A stretch of 15,869 nt of DNA, taken from Candidatus Rokubacteria bacterium RIFCSPLOWO2_02_FULL_72_37. GTDB taxonomy: Bacteria; Methylomirabilota; Methylomirabilia; Rokubacteriales; CSP1-6. The notes under the pieces are model-generated. The model was not told where the DNA came from and did not search any database. It saw only the letters and a program-made list of their open reading frames with translations. The stretch covers positions 1 through 15,869 of the forward strand of contig MGCE01000171.1 of assembly GCA_001790315.1 (NCBI GenBank), read 5' to 3'. This document shows, in pieces, positions 5,926-13,147 of the stretch. A program made the translations under genes and the position numbers. Each line of letters opens with the position of its first letter. The first letter of the stretch is position 1.

Positions 5926-6686
5926 TCGGTCTGGAGATCCGGCATCGCGAAGTTGTAGGGGGGCCAGGGGCCGCTCAGGAGAAGACTCGCGCGTTCGGTG
6001 AGGTCGATCCGCAGGACCGCCGCGCGAAACGACGGCAGCCCTTCCCGTTTCACTAAGAACTGGAGGCTGAGGAGCGGAACGCGGAAGACGGACCGTGGCC
6101 CCAGGGCCGCGCAGTGCTCCGTCTTGCACCTCAGGAACAGCCCGGCGAGCGCCGCGCGAAGCCGTTGGCTTGACGCGGCGGCCTCGTGCGCGCGCCGCTC
6201 TCGCTCGGCATAGAATTCTTTTCGCCGGACCAGATACGCACTTCCCGCAAAAGGGCTGGACATACCCCTCCGCCACCCGGGGCCCTTCACGCCGCAGTCC
6301 CCCTTTCCCGAGGATCCTCCCTCAGTTGTGGAAACGCGGATCCCCATCTCCACGCAGCCGTCCAACCCCATGAGCCGTTCTGTGTATGTCCCGCCCTGCG
6401 TGCGCAGCAGCTCCACGACGCCGGACTCCTGGCCCAGCACGCACCCATAACGCAGCGGCAGCACGGTACGATCGGCGTGGAGCGCCTCGACCACCTCGGC
6501 GTAGGCCAACGCACGCCCAACGGAAGGAGTGAGCTCCGACCAATCGCCTCTCGATACGGCCGCGCCCAGGCCGCACGCCTCGATCAGCCGCACCGGGGCA
6601 CCGCCGACCCCCAAGGGAAGCATTGGCGGCGGCTCAAAGCCGTGCCGGGGTCCGGCGAAGACGATGCCATAGAGCAGCCAGCTCAT
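5922..6686 (-). CDS. gvpF/L: Gas vesicle protein GvpF/GvpL family (copy 2)
   Basis: A 254-aa GvpF/L protein. Family features are the N-terminal LLYGIVFAG (about 4-12), LPLRYGCVLG (about 76-85), GLDGCVEMGIRV (about 107-118) and the C-terminal LLSGPWPPYNFAMPD. Family members interact with GvpA and assist assembly. A Gly-rich insert after the CVEMG strand (about 120-142, with SSGKGDCG) is unusual against copy 1. The start at 6686 overlaps the stop of copy 3 (ATGA), and the stop overlaps the kinase start, so structural and regulatory genes are translationally linked here. Confidence 0.92.
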   Translation of the reverse strand: MSWLLYGIVFAGPRHGFEPPPMLPLGVGGAPVRLIEACGLGAAVSRGDWSELTPSVGRALAYAEVVEALHADRTVLPLRYGCVLGQESGVVELLRTQGGTYTERLMGLDGCVEMGIRVSTTEGGSSGKGDCGVKGPGWRRGMSSPFAGSAYLVRRKEFYAERERRAHEAAASSQRLRAALAGLFLRCKTEHCAALGPRSVFRVPLLSLQFLVKREGLPSFRAAVLRIDLTERASLLLSGPWPPYNFAMPDLQTE

Positions 6687-7522
6687 TCTGCGCCCTCCGC
6701 TTCAAGCGACGGGCAAAAGCTGTAGGACGGCCAGGGCCCGGAACAGTCGAGGACAACTCCACGCTCGGCGTAGGTGGCGGTGATGCGCTGGACGGCCGCA
6801 CGAAAGTCGCCCACGCTTTCACACGGCACGAGAAAGGCCCAATTGAGAATCGGGACTCCCTCCTTGTCCGATACCGCGGGCGCGACCGCCCGCTCTCGGA
6901 ACTCCACCGCATGTTCGCGCAGTTGCCCGGCGACTCGCTCGCACAGAGTCTGGAGCCAGGCGTTCAGATCCTGGCCGACGCCGGCCCGGATGCGTCGCTC
7001 CTCCAGATAGCGAGCGCCGGGTGACGCCGGCGCCGCGCTGCGCGCGAGGGCGGCCGCCAGAAGTGGGGCTTCGGCAGCGCGCCTGTTCAGCCTTCCTTTT
7101 ACGGCCCATTCCTCGTGATCCCCAAGTCGGTCGAGGGCGCGGGAGATGGCGACGTAGTGGATGGCGAGCCAGGCGATCAGCCGCTCCCGAGAGGAGAAGA
7201 GCGTGCCGAAGCGTGCCGGCATCACGGGCGAGGCGCGCATGACCGCTTCGACGACCGTTTCGTGCCGGCACGCCCATGGCGCAACCCAGGCAAGATCCTT
7301 CATCCGGGCTTCAGCCGCCGGCCCGCAGAAATCGTCAACTCTCACCGCGCTGACCACCGCCACCACGTCCCGGAAGGGGATCGGATTCAGCAAGCGCTCA
7401 CCGTCCACGCCCGGGCCCTCAATCGCCGGCGGGGCGCCGACACCACGGGCGAGACAGTAAAGGTAGACGGCTTCGCTCCGTTCAGGGATGGCGTCGACGC
7501 GAGAGCAGTCAGACGGCGCCAC
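6683..7522 (-). CDS. gvpF/L: Gas vesicle protein GvpF/GvpL family (copy 3, divergent)
   Basis: A 279-aa GvpF/L member. It keeps VYLYCLARG (about 19-27), VMPARFGTLFSSRERL (about 100-115) and the closing LDCSGPWPSYSFCP. It lacks the CVEMG string of the other two copies, having EEWAVKGRLN at that place, so it has diverged most. The start is a GTG inside the end of the upstream receiver gene (14-nt overlap) with GGAG about 7 nt before it; no better start is in frame. It could have taken a different GvpA-like partner or assembly step, but that is inference. Confidence 0.88.
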   Translation of the reverse strand: MAPSDCSRVDAIPERSEAVYLYCLARGVGAPPAIEGPGVDGERLLNPIPFRDVVAVVSAVRVDDFCGPAAEARMKDLAWVAPWACRHETVVEAVMRASPVMPARFGTLFSSRERLIAWLAIHYVAISRALDRLGDHEEWAVKGRLNRRAAEAPLLAAALARSAAPASPGARYLEERRIRAGVGQDLNAWLQTLCERVAGQLREHAVEFRERAVAPAVSDKEGVPILNWAFLVPCESVGDFRAAVQRITATYAERGVVLDCSGPWPSYSFCPSLEAEGAE

Positions 7523-7934
7523 GGTAGGTCTCCGAGGGGACCAGACGACGCGCCCGACTCGTCAAGGCCTCGCGCGCGATGCGCCTGACCTCCTGGTTGT
7601 CGAACGGTTTGGTGAGGTAGTCGAAGGCGCCGAGTCTCATGGAGGCCCGGACGGTTTCGGCCGAGCCGTAGGCGGTCACCATGATGACGGGCAACATCCC
7701 GTCAATCCTCCGGACGCGCTTGAGAACCTCCAGACCGCTCACGTCCGGCAACCTGACGTCCAGCATGACCAGGTCCAAGCGCGTCTGTCGCGCGATTTCC
7801 AGCGCTCGGGCGCCGCTCCGCACCGCGAGAATCTCCGCGTCCTCGGTGGACAGGATCCGCCTCAAGAGGGCGAGCACCGCCGGCTCATCGTCCACGATGA
7901 GGATGCGTCGTTTACCCGTCTGGACCGTCGCCAT
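7509..7934 (-). CDS. Single-domain response regulator (NtrC-like receiver, no output domain)
   Basis: A 141-aa receiver domain: acidic pair D15-D16 (ILIVDDEP), phosphoacceptor D59 (LVMLDVRLPD), switch Thr in MVTAYGSAETV (about 85-95) and K109 (YLTKPFDNQEV). The sequence resembles the receivers of NtrC-type proteins more than CheY, so it may descend from a truncated NtrC-type regulator or mimic one. GGGAGGTAAG gives a good ribosome site before the ATG. It begins 3 nt after the Hsp20 stop, and its end overlaps GvpF/L copy 3. With the other receiver and the NtrC-type activator it makes three phospho-acceptors for one visible kinase. Confidence 0.93.
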   Translation of the reverse strand: MATVQTGKRRILIVDDEPAVLALLRRILSTEDAEILAVRSGARALEIARQTRLDLVMLDVRLPDVSGLEVLKRVRRIDGMLPVIMVTAYGSAETVRASMRLGAFDYLTKPFDNQEVRRIAREALTSRARRLVPSETYRGAV

Positions 7935-7937
7935 GAC

Positions 7938-8432
7938 TTACCTCCCGGGTGTCGTGTGCCTGCACGCAGGCTGGATCGGAATCTTCTTCCGAGGAAGAAC
8001 GATCTCGAGCACGCCATTCACGAAGCGTTCCCGCGAGTGTTCCGTGTCGACGTTCGGCGGCAGCCCGATCACTTCACTGAACCGCTGCTCTCCCCGCGCC
8101 GCCTGGAGGATGTAGTGCTGTGGACTCATGCTCAGGGAAATCTCGCCCCGGGTGAATCCGCCGAGGTCGACGACGATCAGCACTTCTTCGGCTTCGTTGA
8201 ACACATCAACGAGCGGTCCCCGAACACGCTTGAAGGACGGCCGCGTCTGGTAGCGCCACTGGCGCGGCGTCTTCAGCGGCGAGATAGGGAGGCTGACAAA
8301 ATCTGTCGTGCCGGGACGCCGCACAGCATGCCGCGCGGCTGCCCGGGCCCGCCGGTTGCCATGCACCAGCTCTCGGGACACGTCGGCCATCGTGCGTGGC
8401 GGAACGCCGCGGATCGCAACGTCACGCTTCAT
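7938..8432 (-). CDS. Hsp20/alpha-crystallin small heat shock protein (copy 2)
   Basis: A 164-aa Hsp20-family protein. The basic N-terminal arm covers about 1-70. The alpha-crystallin domain spans about 72-150 (PLVDVFNEAEEVLIVVDLGG to FVNGVLEIVLPRK), ending in the conserved GVLEIxLP strand. The tail carries IPI (about 151-153), matching the I-x-I motif through which small Hsps oligomerise. Family role: ATP-independent holding of unfolded clients. The ATG at 8432 overlaps the end of the CDC48-like gene by 11 nt; an in-frame ATG at 8471 is possible but would lengthen that overlap. Beside a p97-type ATPase and gvp genes, its client may be GvpA (inference). Confidence 0.88.
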   Translation of the reverse strand: MKRDVAIRGVPPRTMADVSRELVHGNRRARAAARHAVRRPGTTDFVSLPISPLKTPRQWRYQTRPSFKRVRGPLVDVFNEAEEVLIVVDLGGFTRGEISLSMSPQHYILQAARGEQRFSEVIGLPPNVDTEHSRERFVNGVLEIVLPRKKIPIQPACRHTTPGR

Positions 8433-10578
8433 CTCGGTCGACCCGCGCTCCAGTCGCCGTCGCGGTTTCATCGAGGGCCGATTGAAGATCTTGCGCGGTG
8501 ACCTCGAGCGCCACCGCGCCGGGCGGCTCCGTGCCCGCAGCCTCCACGACCCGGCGCACGGCCGATAGCCCGGCACGATGGCACACTCCCGCGATGTCGG
8601 CACCGTTCAGGCCCTCGGCGCACGCAGCCAGCCCGGCCTGGTCGACACCCTGGGCAAGCGGCTTGCCGCGCAGGTGGATCTCGAAGATCTCCCGGCGTCC
8701 CTGCTCGTCGGGCAGAGGGATGTCGACCACGGCGTCGAACCGGCCGGGACGCAAGACGGCGGGGTCGAGCCTGTCCGGCCGGTTTGTAGCCCCGAGCACA
8801 AGGACGCCCTTGAGCTCCTCGATGCCGTCCAGCTCGGCCAGGAACTGCGCCAGCACGCGCTCCGAGACGTGCGAATCCGAGCCGCCATCGCCGCGCCTGG
8901 GGACCAGGGCGTCGATTTCGTCGAAGAACACGATGCAAGGGGCTGCCTGGCGCGCCTTCCGGAAAGTGTCACGCATCCCCTTTTCCGATTCGCCCACGTA
9001 CTTCGAGAGGAGTGCCGGCCCCTTCACCGAGATGAAGTTCACCTGGCTCTCGTTGGCAATCGCCTTCGCCGCCAGGGTCTTGCCGCAACCCGGCGGCCCT
9101 GTCAGGAGGATCCCTTTGGGCGGCTTGACGGCGGCCTTCTCGAAGAGGCTCGCGTACTTGAGGGGCCACTCCACGGCTTCCACGAGCCGCGCCTTGACGT
9201 GGGAGAGTCCTCCCACGTCTTTCCAGCCAACGTCCGGCACTTCGACGAACACTTCACGGACGGCCGAGGGCTCGACATCCTGCAGCGCCGCCAGGAAGTC
9301 GTCCATACCGACCTCGAGCCTGGCGAGCTGCTCGTAAGGCACATGGGCAAGAGAGAAGTCGATGTCGGCGAGCACCTGGCGCAGACAGATCATCGCCGCC
9401 TCCCGGCACAGCGCTTCCAGGTCCGCTCCGACGTATCCGTGCGTGATGTCGGCCAAGCGGTGCAGATCGACATCCGCCCGCAGCGGCATGCCGCGGCTGT
9501 AGATCTCGAGGATCTCCATGCGCCCGTTGCGGTCGGGGATTGGGATGGCGATTTCACGGTCGAACCGGCCAGGTCGCCGCAGCGCGGGGTCGATCGCGTT
9601 TGGGAGGTTGGTGGCGGCGATGACGATGACGTGCTGGCGCTTGGTGAGGCCGTCCATCAAGGCCAGGAGCTGGGCAACGACCCGCTTCTCCACTTCACCC
9701 AGCACCTGTTCGCGGCGCGGCGCGATGGCGTCGATCTCGTCCAGAAAGATGATGCTCGGGGCCCGGCGCGTGGCCTCCTCGAAAATCTTGCGCAGGTGGG
9801 CTTCGCTTTCGCCGTAGAACTTGTGGATGATTTCCGGGCCGCTGATCGAGAAGAAGGCCGCTTCGGTCTCGTGCGCGATCGCGCGTGCGATGAGCGTCTT
9901 GCCACATCCCGGCGGCCCGTGGAGGAGCACTCCCTTCGGCGCCTCGATGCCCAGCCGCTCGAACACCTCTGGATAGCGCAAGGGCAGCTCGATCGTCTCC
10001 CGCACGCGGTGCAGTTGGCGCTTGAGCCCCCCGATGTCCTCGTAGGAGAGCACGCGGCGCGTCTCTTCCGCGGTTGCCTTTCCCACCACCAGTTGGGTGG
10101 TCGGGTTGATCACCACCGCTCCGGCGGGCACGGTGCTCTCGACTTTGAAATCCGTCCAGCGACTGCCGAACAAGGTGGCGCGGATGCGACCGCCGGCCAG
10201 CACGGGCAGCCCGTCGAGCAAACCGCCGATGTACTTCAAGTCTCGGTCAGCGGGGGTGATCGTTGTGGGCGTGAGGACGACCCGCTCGGCGGGCCGGCTC
10301 GCGACCTTCTGCACCGGAACGACCTCGTCGAGCGCGGCGCCGGCGTTCTCACGAACGAGCCCGTCGATCTGCATCCGCGATTGCCCGCGCTGCTCCTTGT
10401 AGGCGGGCATCGCTTTGCACACGGTCGTGCGCTTCCCCGTCACCGTGACGATTTCGCCGACCGCCACGCCGAGCCGCTGGAGGTCTTGAGGATCCATGCG
10501 GGCGAACGCACGCCCCATGTCCTTGCCCAGCGCTTCCGTCACTCGAAGGCGAAGGATCGGTGCGTCGTCACTTGACAC
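8422..10578 (-). CDS. CDC48/p97 (VAT)-type double AAA+ ATPase
   Basis: A 718-aa protein with an N-terminal CDC48 N-domain (about 5-170: double-psi barrel MDPQDLQRLGVAVGEIVTV, then the second subdomain) and two AAA+ modules. D1 has Walker A GPPGCGKT (221-228), Walker B IIFLDEID (D280, E281), sensor N324 and arginine-finger region RRPGRFD. D2 repeats these at 494-501, D553/E554, N599 and LRPGRFD. Both sites look active. CDC48/VAT hexamers unfold proteins or take complexes apart; the family is general in archaea and eukaryotes and patchy in bacteria. The start is a GTG with GGAG 7 nt upstream, overlapping the GvpH-like gene by 11 nt. Two Hsp20 genes flank it directly, suggesting one chaperone module. 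Confidence 0.96.
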   Translation of the reverse strand: MSSDDAPILRLRVTEALGKDMGRAFARMDPQDLQRLGVAVGEIVTVTGKRTTVCKAMPAYKEQRGQSRMQIDGLVRENAGAALDEVVPVQKVASRPAERVVLTPTTITPADRDLKYIGGLLDGLPVLAGGRIRATLFGSRWTDFKVESTVPAGAVVINPTTQLVVGKATAEETRRVLSYEDIGGLKRQLHRVRETIELPLRYPEVFERLGIEAPKGVLLHGPPGCGKTLIARAIAHETEAAFFSISGPEIIHKFYGESEAHLRKIFEEATRRAPSIIFLDEIDAIAPRREQVLGEVEKRVVAQLLALMDGLTKRQHVIVIAATNLPNAIDPALRRPGRFDREIAIPIPDRNGRMEILEIYSRGMPLRADVDLHRLADITHGYVGADLEALCREAAMICLRQVLADIDFSLAHVPYEQLARLEVGMDDFLAALQDVEPSAVREVFVEVPDVGWKDVGGLSHVKARLVEAVEWPLKYASLFEKAAVKPPKGILLTGPPGCGKTLAAKAIANESQVNFISVKGPALLSKYVGESEKGMRDTFRKARQAAPCIVFFDEIDALVPRRGDGGSDSHVSERVLAQFLAELDGIEELKGVLVLGATNRPDRLDPAVLRPGRFDAVVDIPLPDEQGRREIFEIHLRGKPLAQGVDQAGLAACAEGLNGADIAGVCHRAGLSAVRRVVEAAGTEPPGAVALEVTAQDLQSALDETATATGARVDRDEA

Positions 10579-11080
10579 ATCGGATCTCCAGCACGCCGTT
10601 GGTGCAGGACACCCGCATCTTCTCGCGAGGGAAGCTCCCCGGCAGCAGCACCTCCTTGCGATACTTTTTCTTCCCGCGCTCGGCCGTGATGGTCAGCAGG
10701 TCATCGGTGACTTCCAGGCGGACGTCTTCGGCCCCGATGCCCGGCATCTCGGCCACGACGAGCGTGTGATCGCTTTCCTCGAAGACGTCGACGGCGGGTT
10801 CGGTGACCTCCTGGACGACCGGCCGCCCCGACTCTTCGTCGCGCCTGATGTTACCGAAGGGTTCCACCTTCACTCCCTCGCCGCCCAGACCCACCTTGAC
10901 GGTGAAGCCGTAGACCCCCTTGGCCTCCCTATCGGGACCAAGCCCGTGAATCTCGCCGCTCTTCGAGAGTTCGCCCCCCGCTTCGGCGAGTTCGCCAAGC
11001 TTTTCCACAAGGCCTCCCAACCCTTTCAGGATGCCCCCCAGGCCCACGTCAAGCCCGGTCTCAGGTTTCCTCTTCGTCAT
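10568..11080 (-). CDS. gvpH: GvpH-like Hsp20-family protein (copy 1)
   Basis: A 170-aa protein. Its N-terminal Gly/Leu-rich amphipathic segment (about 9-40, DVGLGGILKGLGGLVEKLGEL) is a feature I associate with Hsp20-like GvpH proteins of gas vesicle clusters. A linker follows (about 55-90), then an alpha-crystallin domain (about 95-168: PAVDVFEESDHTLVVAEMPG to CTNGVLEIRC). It ends right after the last strand and lacks an I-x-I tail, unlike copy 2. In haloarchaea GvpH takes part in regulation and acts as a chaperone-like protein; whether that holds here is unknown. The ATG at 11080 has GGGAGAGG just upstream and overlaps the end of the NtrC-type gene by 20 nt. Confidence 0.88.
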   Translation of the reverse strand: MTKRKPETGLDVGLGGILKGLGGLVEKLGELAEAGGELSKSGEIHGLGPDREAKGVYGFTVKVGLGGEGVKVEPFGNIRRDEESGRPVVQEVTEPAVDVFEESDHTLVVAEMPGIGAEDVRLEVTDDLLTITAERGKKKYRKEVLLPGSFPREKMRVSCTNGVLEIRCVK

Positions 11081-12485
11081 AACCTCTCCCGTTTGATGTG
11101 ACGAGCCCATACAGCTTGAACTTGCTGTGGATGGTCTTGTAGTCGATCTGTAGCAAACGAGCGGCCTGCGCCTTGTTTCCCCGGGCCTGTTTCAAGGCGA
11201 GCACGATGGCGGACCGTTCGGCGGTGGCCACCGTTTGGTGCACGAGCTCCTTCAGTGAAACAGCATCCGTGCACTGGGTCCGCGGCTGCGCGCCGGCAAT
11301 GGAGAAAACCGGCTCATTGGCTAGCCCCAAGTGCTCCTCCTCGATCGTCGCATCGGCCATCAGGACGGCTCGACGGATAACGCTGCGCAACTGGCGCACA
11401 TTGCCGGGCCAGCCAAACCCCAGGATTCGCTCTACCGCGCGCTCCGAAAGGCCCCGGACCGCCTTCTCGAGTTCCTGATTTGTGAGATCGAGGAAGCGCT
11501 TGGCCAGGAACATGATGTCCTGCGCGCGCTCCCGCAGCGGTGGGATGTGGATGAGGAACTCGCCCAGGCGAAAGAAGAGGTCCTCGCGAAACCTGCCTTC
11601 CCGGACCAGCAGCTCCAAGTCCTGGTTGCCGGCCACGAGCACCCGGCATTCCATCTTCACGGGCTTATTCCCCCCGACGCGGCACACGCTACGCTCCTGG
11701 AGCACTCTCAGCAACTTGGCTTGCGAGCCCAGCGGCATGTTGCAGATCTCGTCGAGAAACAGCGTTCCGGCTGCCGCAATCTCGAATTTGCCCGGCTTGC
11801 TCCGGTCCGCCCCCGTGAATGCACCCTTTTCGTGGCCGAACAGCTCGCTTTCGAAGAGGGTCTCGGGAATCGCCCCGCAGTCCACGGTCACGAAGGGACC
11901 GGATGCGTGGGCGCTCGCCTGGTGGATGGCCCGGGCCACCAGGTCCTTGCCAGTTCCAGTCTCGCCAAGGAGCAACACCGCGAAGTCCGAATGCGCGACG
12001 CGCTCGACGTCCGCACCGATCTTCACAACAGCCTCGCTCGACCCCATTAGTTCCCGGAGCGAGGCGGCCTGTTGCGTCCGCACGGCCACGTGCGGAATGG
12101 TCCGCCGCAGCCCGCGGTCGTTGACCGCATCGCGAACGGTCCGGATCATGTCGGCATGCACGTAGGGTTTGACCACGTAGTCGTACGCCCCGGCTCGCAT
12201 CGCCGCAACCACTTGCGGGACGCGCCCGTCGGACGTCATCATGATCACGGGCAAGTCGCGATCCAGCTTCTTGATCTGCCGGAGCACTTCAATGCCGTCC
12301 AGGCCTGGCATCCGAATGTCCAGCAAGACCACGTCGAGCAGCTCGCGCTTGACGAGTGCCAGCGCCTCGTCGCCGTCTGCCGCCGACACGGTGTCGTAGC
12401 TCTCTCTACGAAGGAAGCGCGACAGGAGCTCTCGAATGGCCGTCTCATCGTCTACGATCAGGATCCGACGGACTCTGGAGTTCAT
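11061..12485 (-). CDS. NtrC-family sigma-54-dependent response regulator
   Basis: A 474-aa activator with three parts. The receiver (about 5-118) has D12-D13, phosphoacceptor D56 (VVLLDIRMPG) and K107. The AAA+ central domain (about 144-375) has Walker A GETGTGKD (174-181), the sigma-54-contacting GAFTGA loop (221-226), Walker B TLFLDEI (D245, E246) and FREDLFFRL (299-307). A C-terminal Fis-type helix-turn-helix lies at about 425-457 (GNKAQAARLLQIDYKTIHSKFK). All key motifs are intact. It should open sigma-54 promoters when phosphorylated, and the obvious target is the gvpA promoter at 3905-3920. Its ATG overlaps the stop of the first operon gene (ATGA). No kinase is adjacent; the NtrB-like kinase at 4411-5925 is the candidate donor. 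Confidence 0.96.
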   Translation of the reverse strand: MNSRVRRILIVDDETAIRELLSRFLRRESYDTVSAADGDEALALVKRELLDVVLLDIRMPGLDGIEVLRQIKKLDRDLPVIMMTSDGRVPQVVAAMRAGAYDYVVKPYVHADMIRTVRDAVNDRGLRRTIPHVAVRTQQAASLRELMGSSEAVVKIGADVERVAHSDFAVLLLGETGTGKDLVARAIHQASAHASGPFVTVDCGAIPETLFESELFGHEKGAFTGADRSKPGKFEIAAAGTLFLDEICNMPLGSQAKLLRVLQERSVCRVGGNKPVKMECRVLVAGNQDLELLVREGRFREDLFFRLGEFLIHIPPLRERAQDIMFLAKRFLDLTNQELEKAVRGLSERAVERILGFGWPGNVRQLRSVIRRAVLMADATIEEEHLGLANEPVFSIAGAQPRTQCTDAVSLKELVHQTVATAERSAIVLALKQARGNKAQAARLLQIDYKTIHSKFKLYGLVTSNGRGYDEEET

Positions 12486-13147
12486 CTTGTCCCCCTGCGC
12501 GGGTGATGTGGCTTGTAAATCGGATAGGTCACCCGGATGTCTTTTGCGAGGTGGGGTTCGATTGAGTGGAGCAGGCCCAAAAAGAGAAGGCCGATCTCGC
12601 CCGCGCGGAGCGACTTGTTGATACGTCCGGCGATGAACCGGTCGCGTCGGACGATCAGCGAGCGGCGCCGCGCTTTGTGCTGCGCTTCGATCCTGGCGGC
12701 CTCTTCTGGGTCCTTCGCCGCGAGAATCGCTTGAGCGAGGCGATACTCTTCGACGATGAGCTCACCGGACTCCGTCCCCATGAGCGTCGCGCCTTTGCTC
12801 ATGAGCGACAGGAGGAGTTGATGGTTGGGGCTCCCGGCCCTGGCTAAGTCCCTCGCGATCTCTTCCTCCCGTCCGCAAAGCGGCAGGCCGTCCTGATAGA
12901 GGCGGACCTTCTCCCAAGGTATGTCCCATCCTTCCACCGTCCTGCGGATGTCGGCCCACAGTTGGCCAATGACATCGACGTTCCGCTTCCACGCCTCGCG
13001 ACCGAGCTTTCCGACCGCAAGACGCCGTACCGAGCGGGCCAGCCCCCCCATGTCGGCCGCGGTATGGACAATCGGAACGCAGATCAGTTCCTTCTCCGCC
13101 TTCGCGCTCACTGCCGCTTCCCTGGCGCCCCGGGAGGCGCGTTTCAT
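12482..13147 (-). CDS. Conserved 221-aa protein of unknown function, first gene of the operon
   Basis: A soluble protein with a compact, conserved-looking core: LICVPIVHTAADMGGL (about 22-37), WEKVRLYQDGLPLCGREEEI (about 80-99), SPNHQLLLSLMSKGATLMGTESGELIVEEY (about 106-135), then a basic region with RRDRFIAGRI. I have a memory of similar uncharacterised proteins in anaerobic bacteria and archaea but no function, and no catalytic motif I can name; conserved His, Asp, Cys and Glu could form a site. The ATG at 13147 is preferred since residues encoded further upstream look random; the ribosome site (GGA about 9 nt upstream) is weak. It shares ATGA with the NtrC-type gene, so it may belong to the control circuit. 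Confidence 0.82.
   Translation of the reverse strand: MKRASRGAREAAVSAKAEKELICVPIVHTAADMGGLARSVRRLAVGKLGREAWKRNVDVIGQLWADIRRTVEGWDIPWEKVRLYQDGLPLCGREEEIARDLARAGSPNHQLLLSLMSKGATLMGTESGELIVEEYRLAQAILAAKDPEEAARIEAQHKARRRSLIVRRDRFIAGRINKSLRAGEIGLLFLGLLHSIEPHLAKDIRVTYPIYKPHHPRRGTR

Noticed and set aside
5926..6276. An N-terminal extension of the histidine kinase to 621 residues
   Set aside because: The extra residues lie antisense-free but entirely on top of the GvpF/L copy 2 frame and read as Arg/Pro-rich noise; the ATG at 5925 overlaps the GvpF/L stop as ATGA, the pattern used throughout the operon.
8578..10575. A 665-codon open frame on the plus strand
   Set aside because: It lies fully antisense to the CDC48-type ATPase, whose motifs are unmistakable. 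The long frame is a by-product of high GC content, and its product has no recognisable domain.
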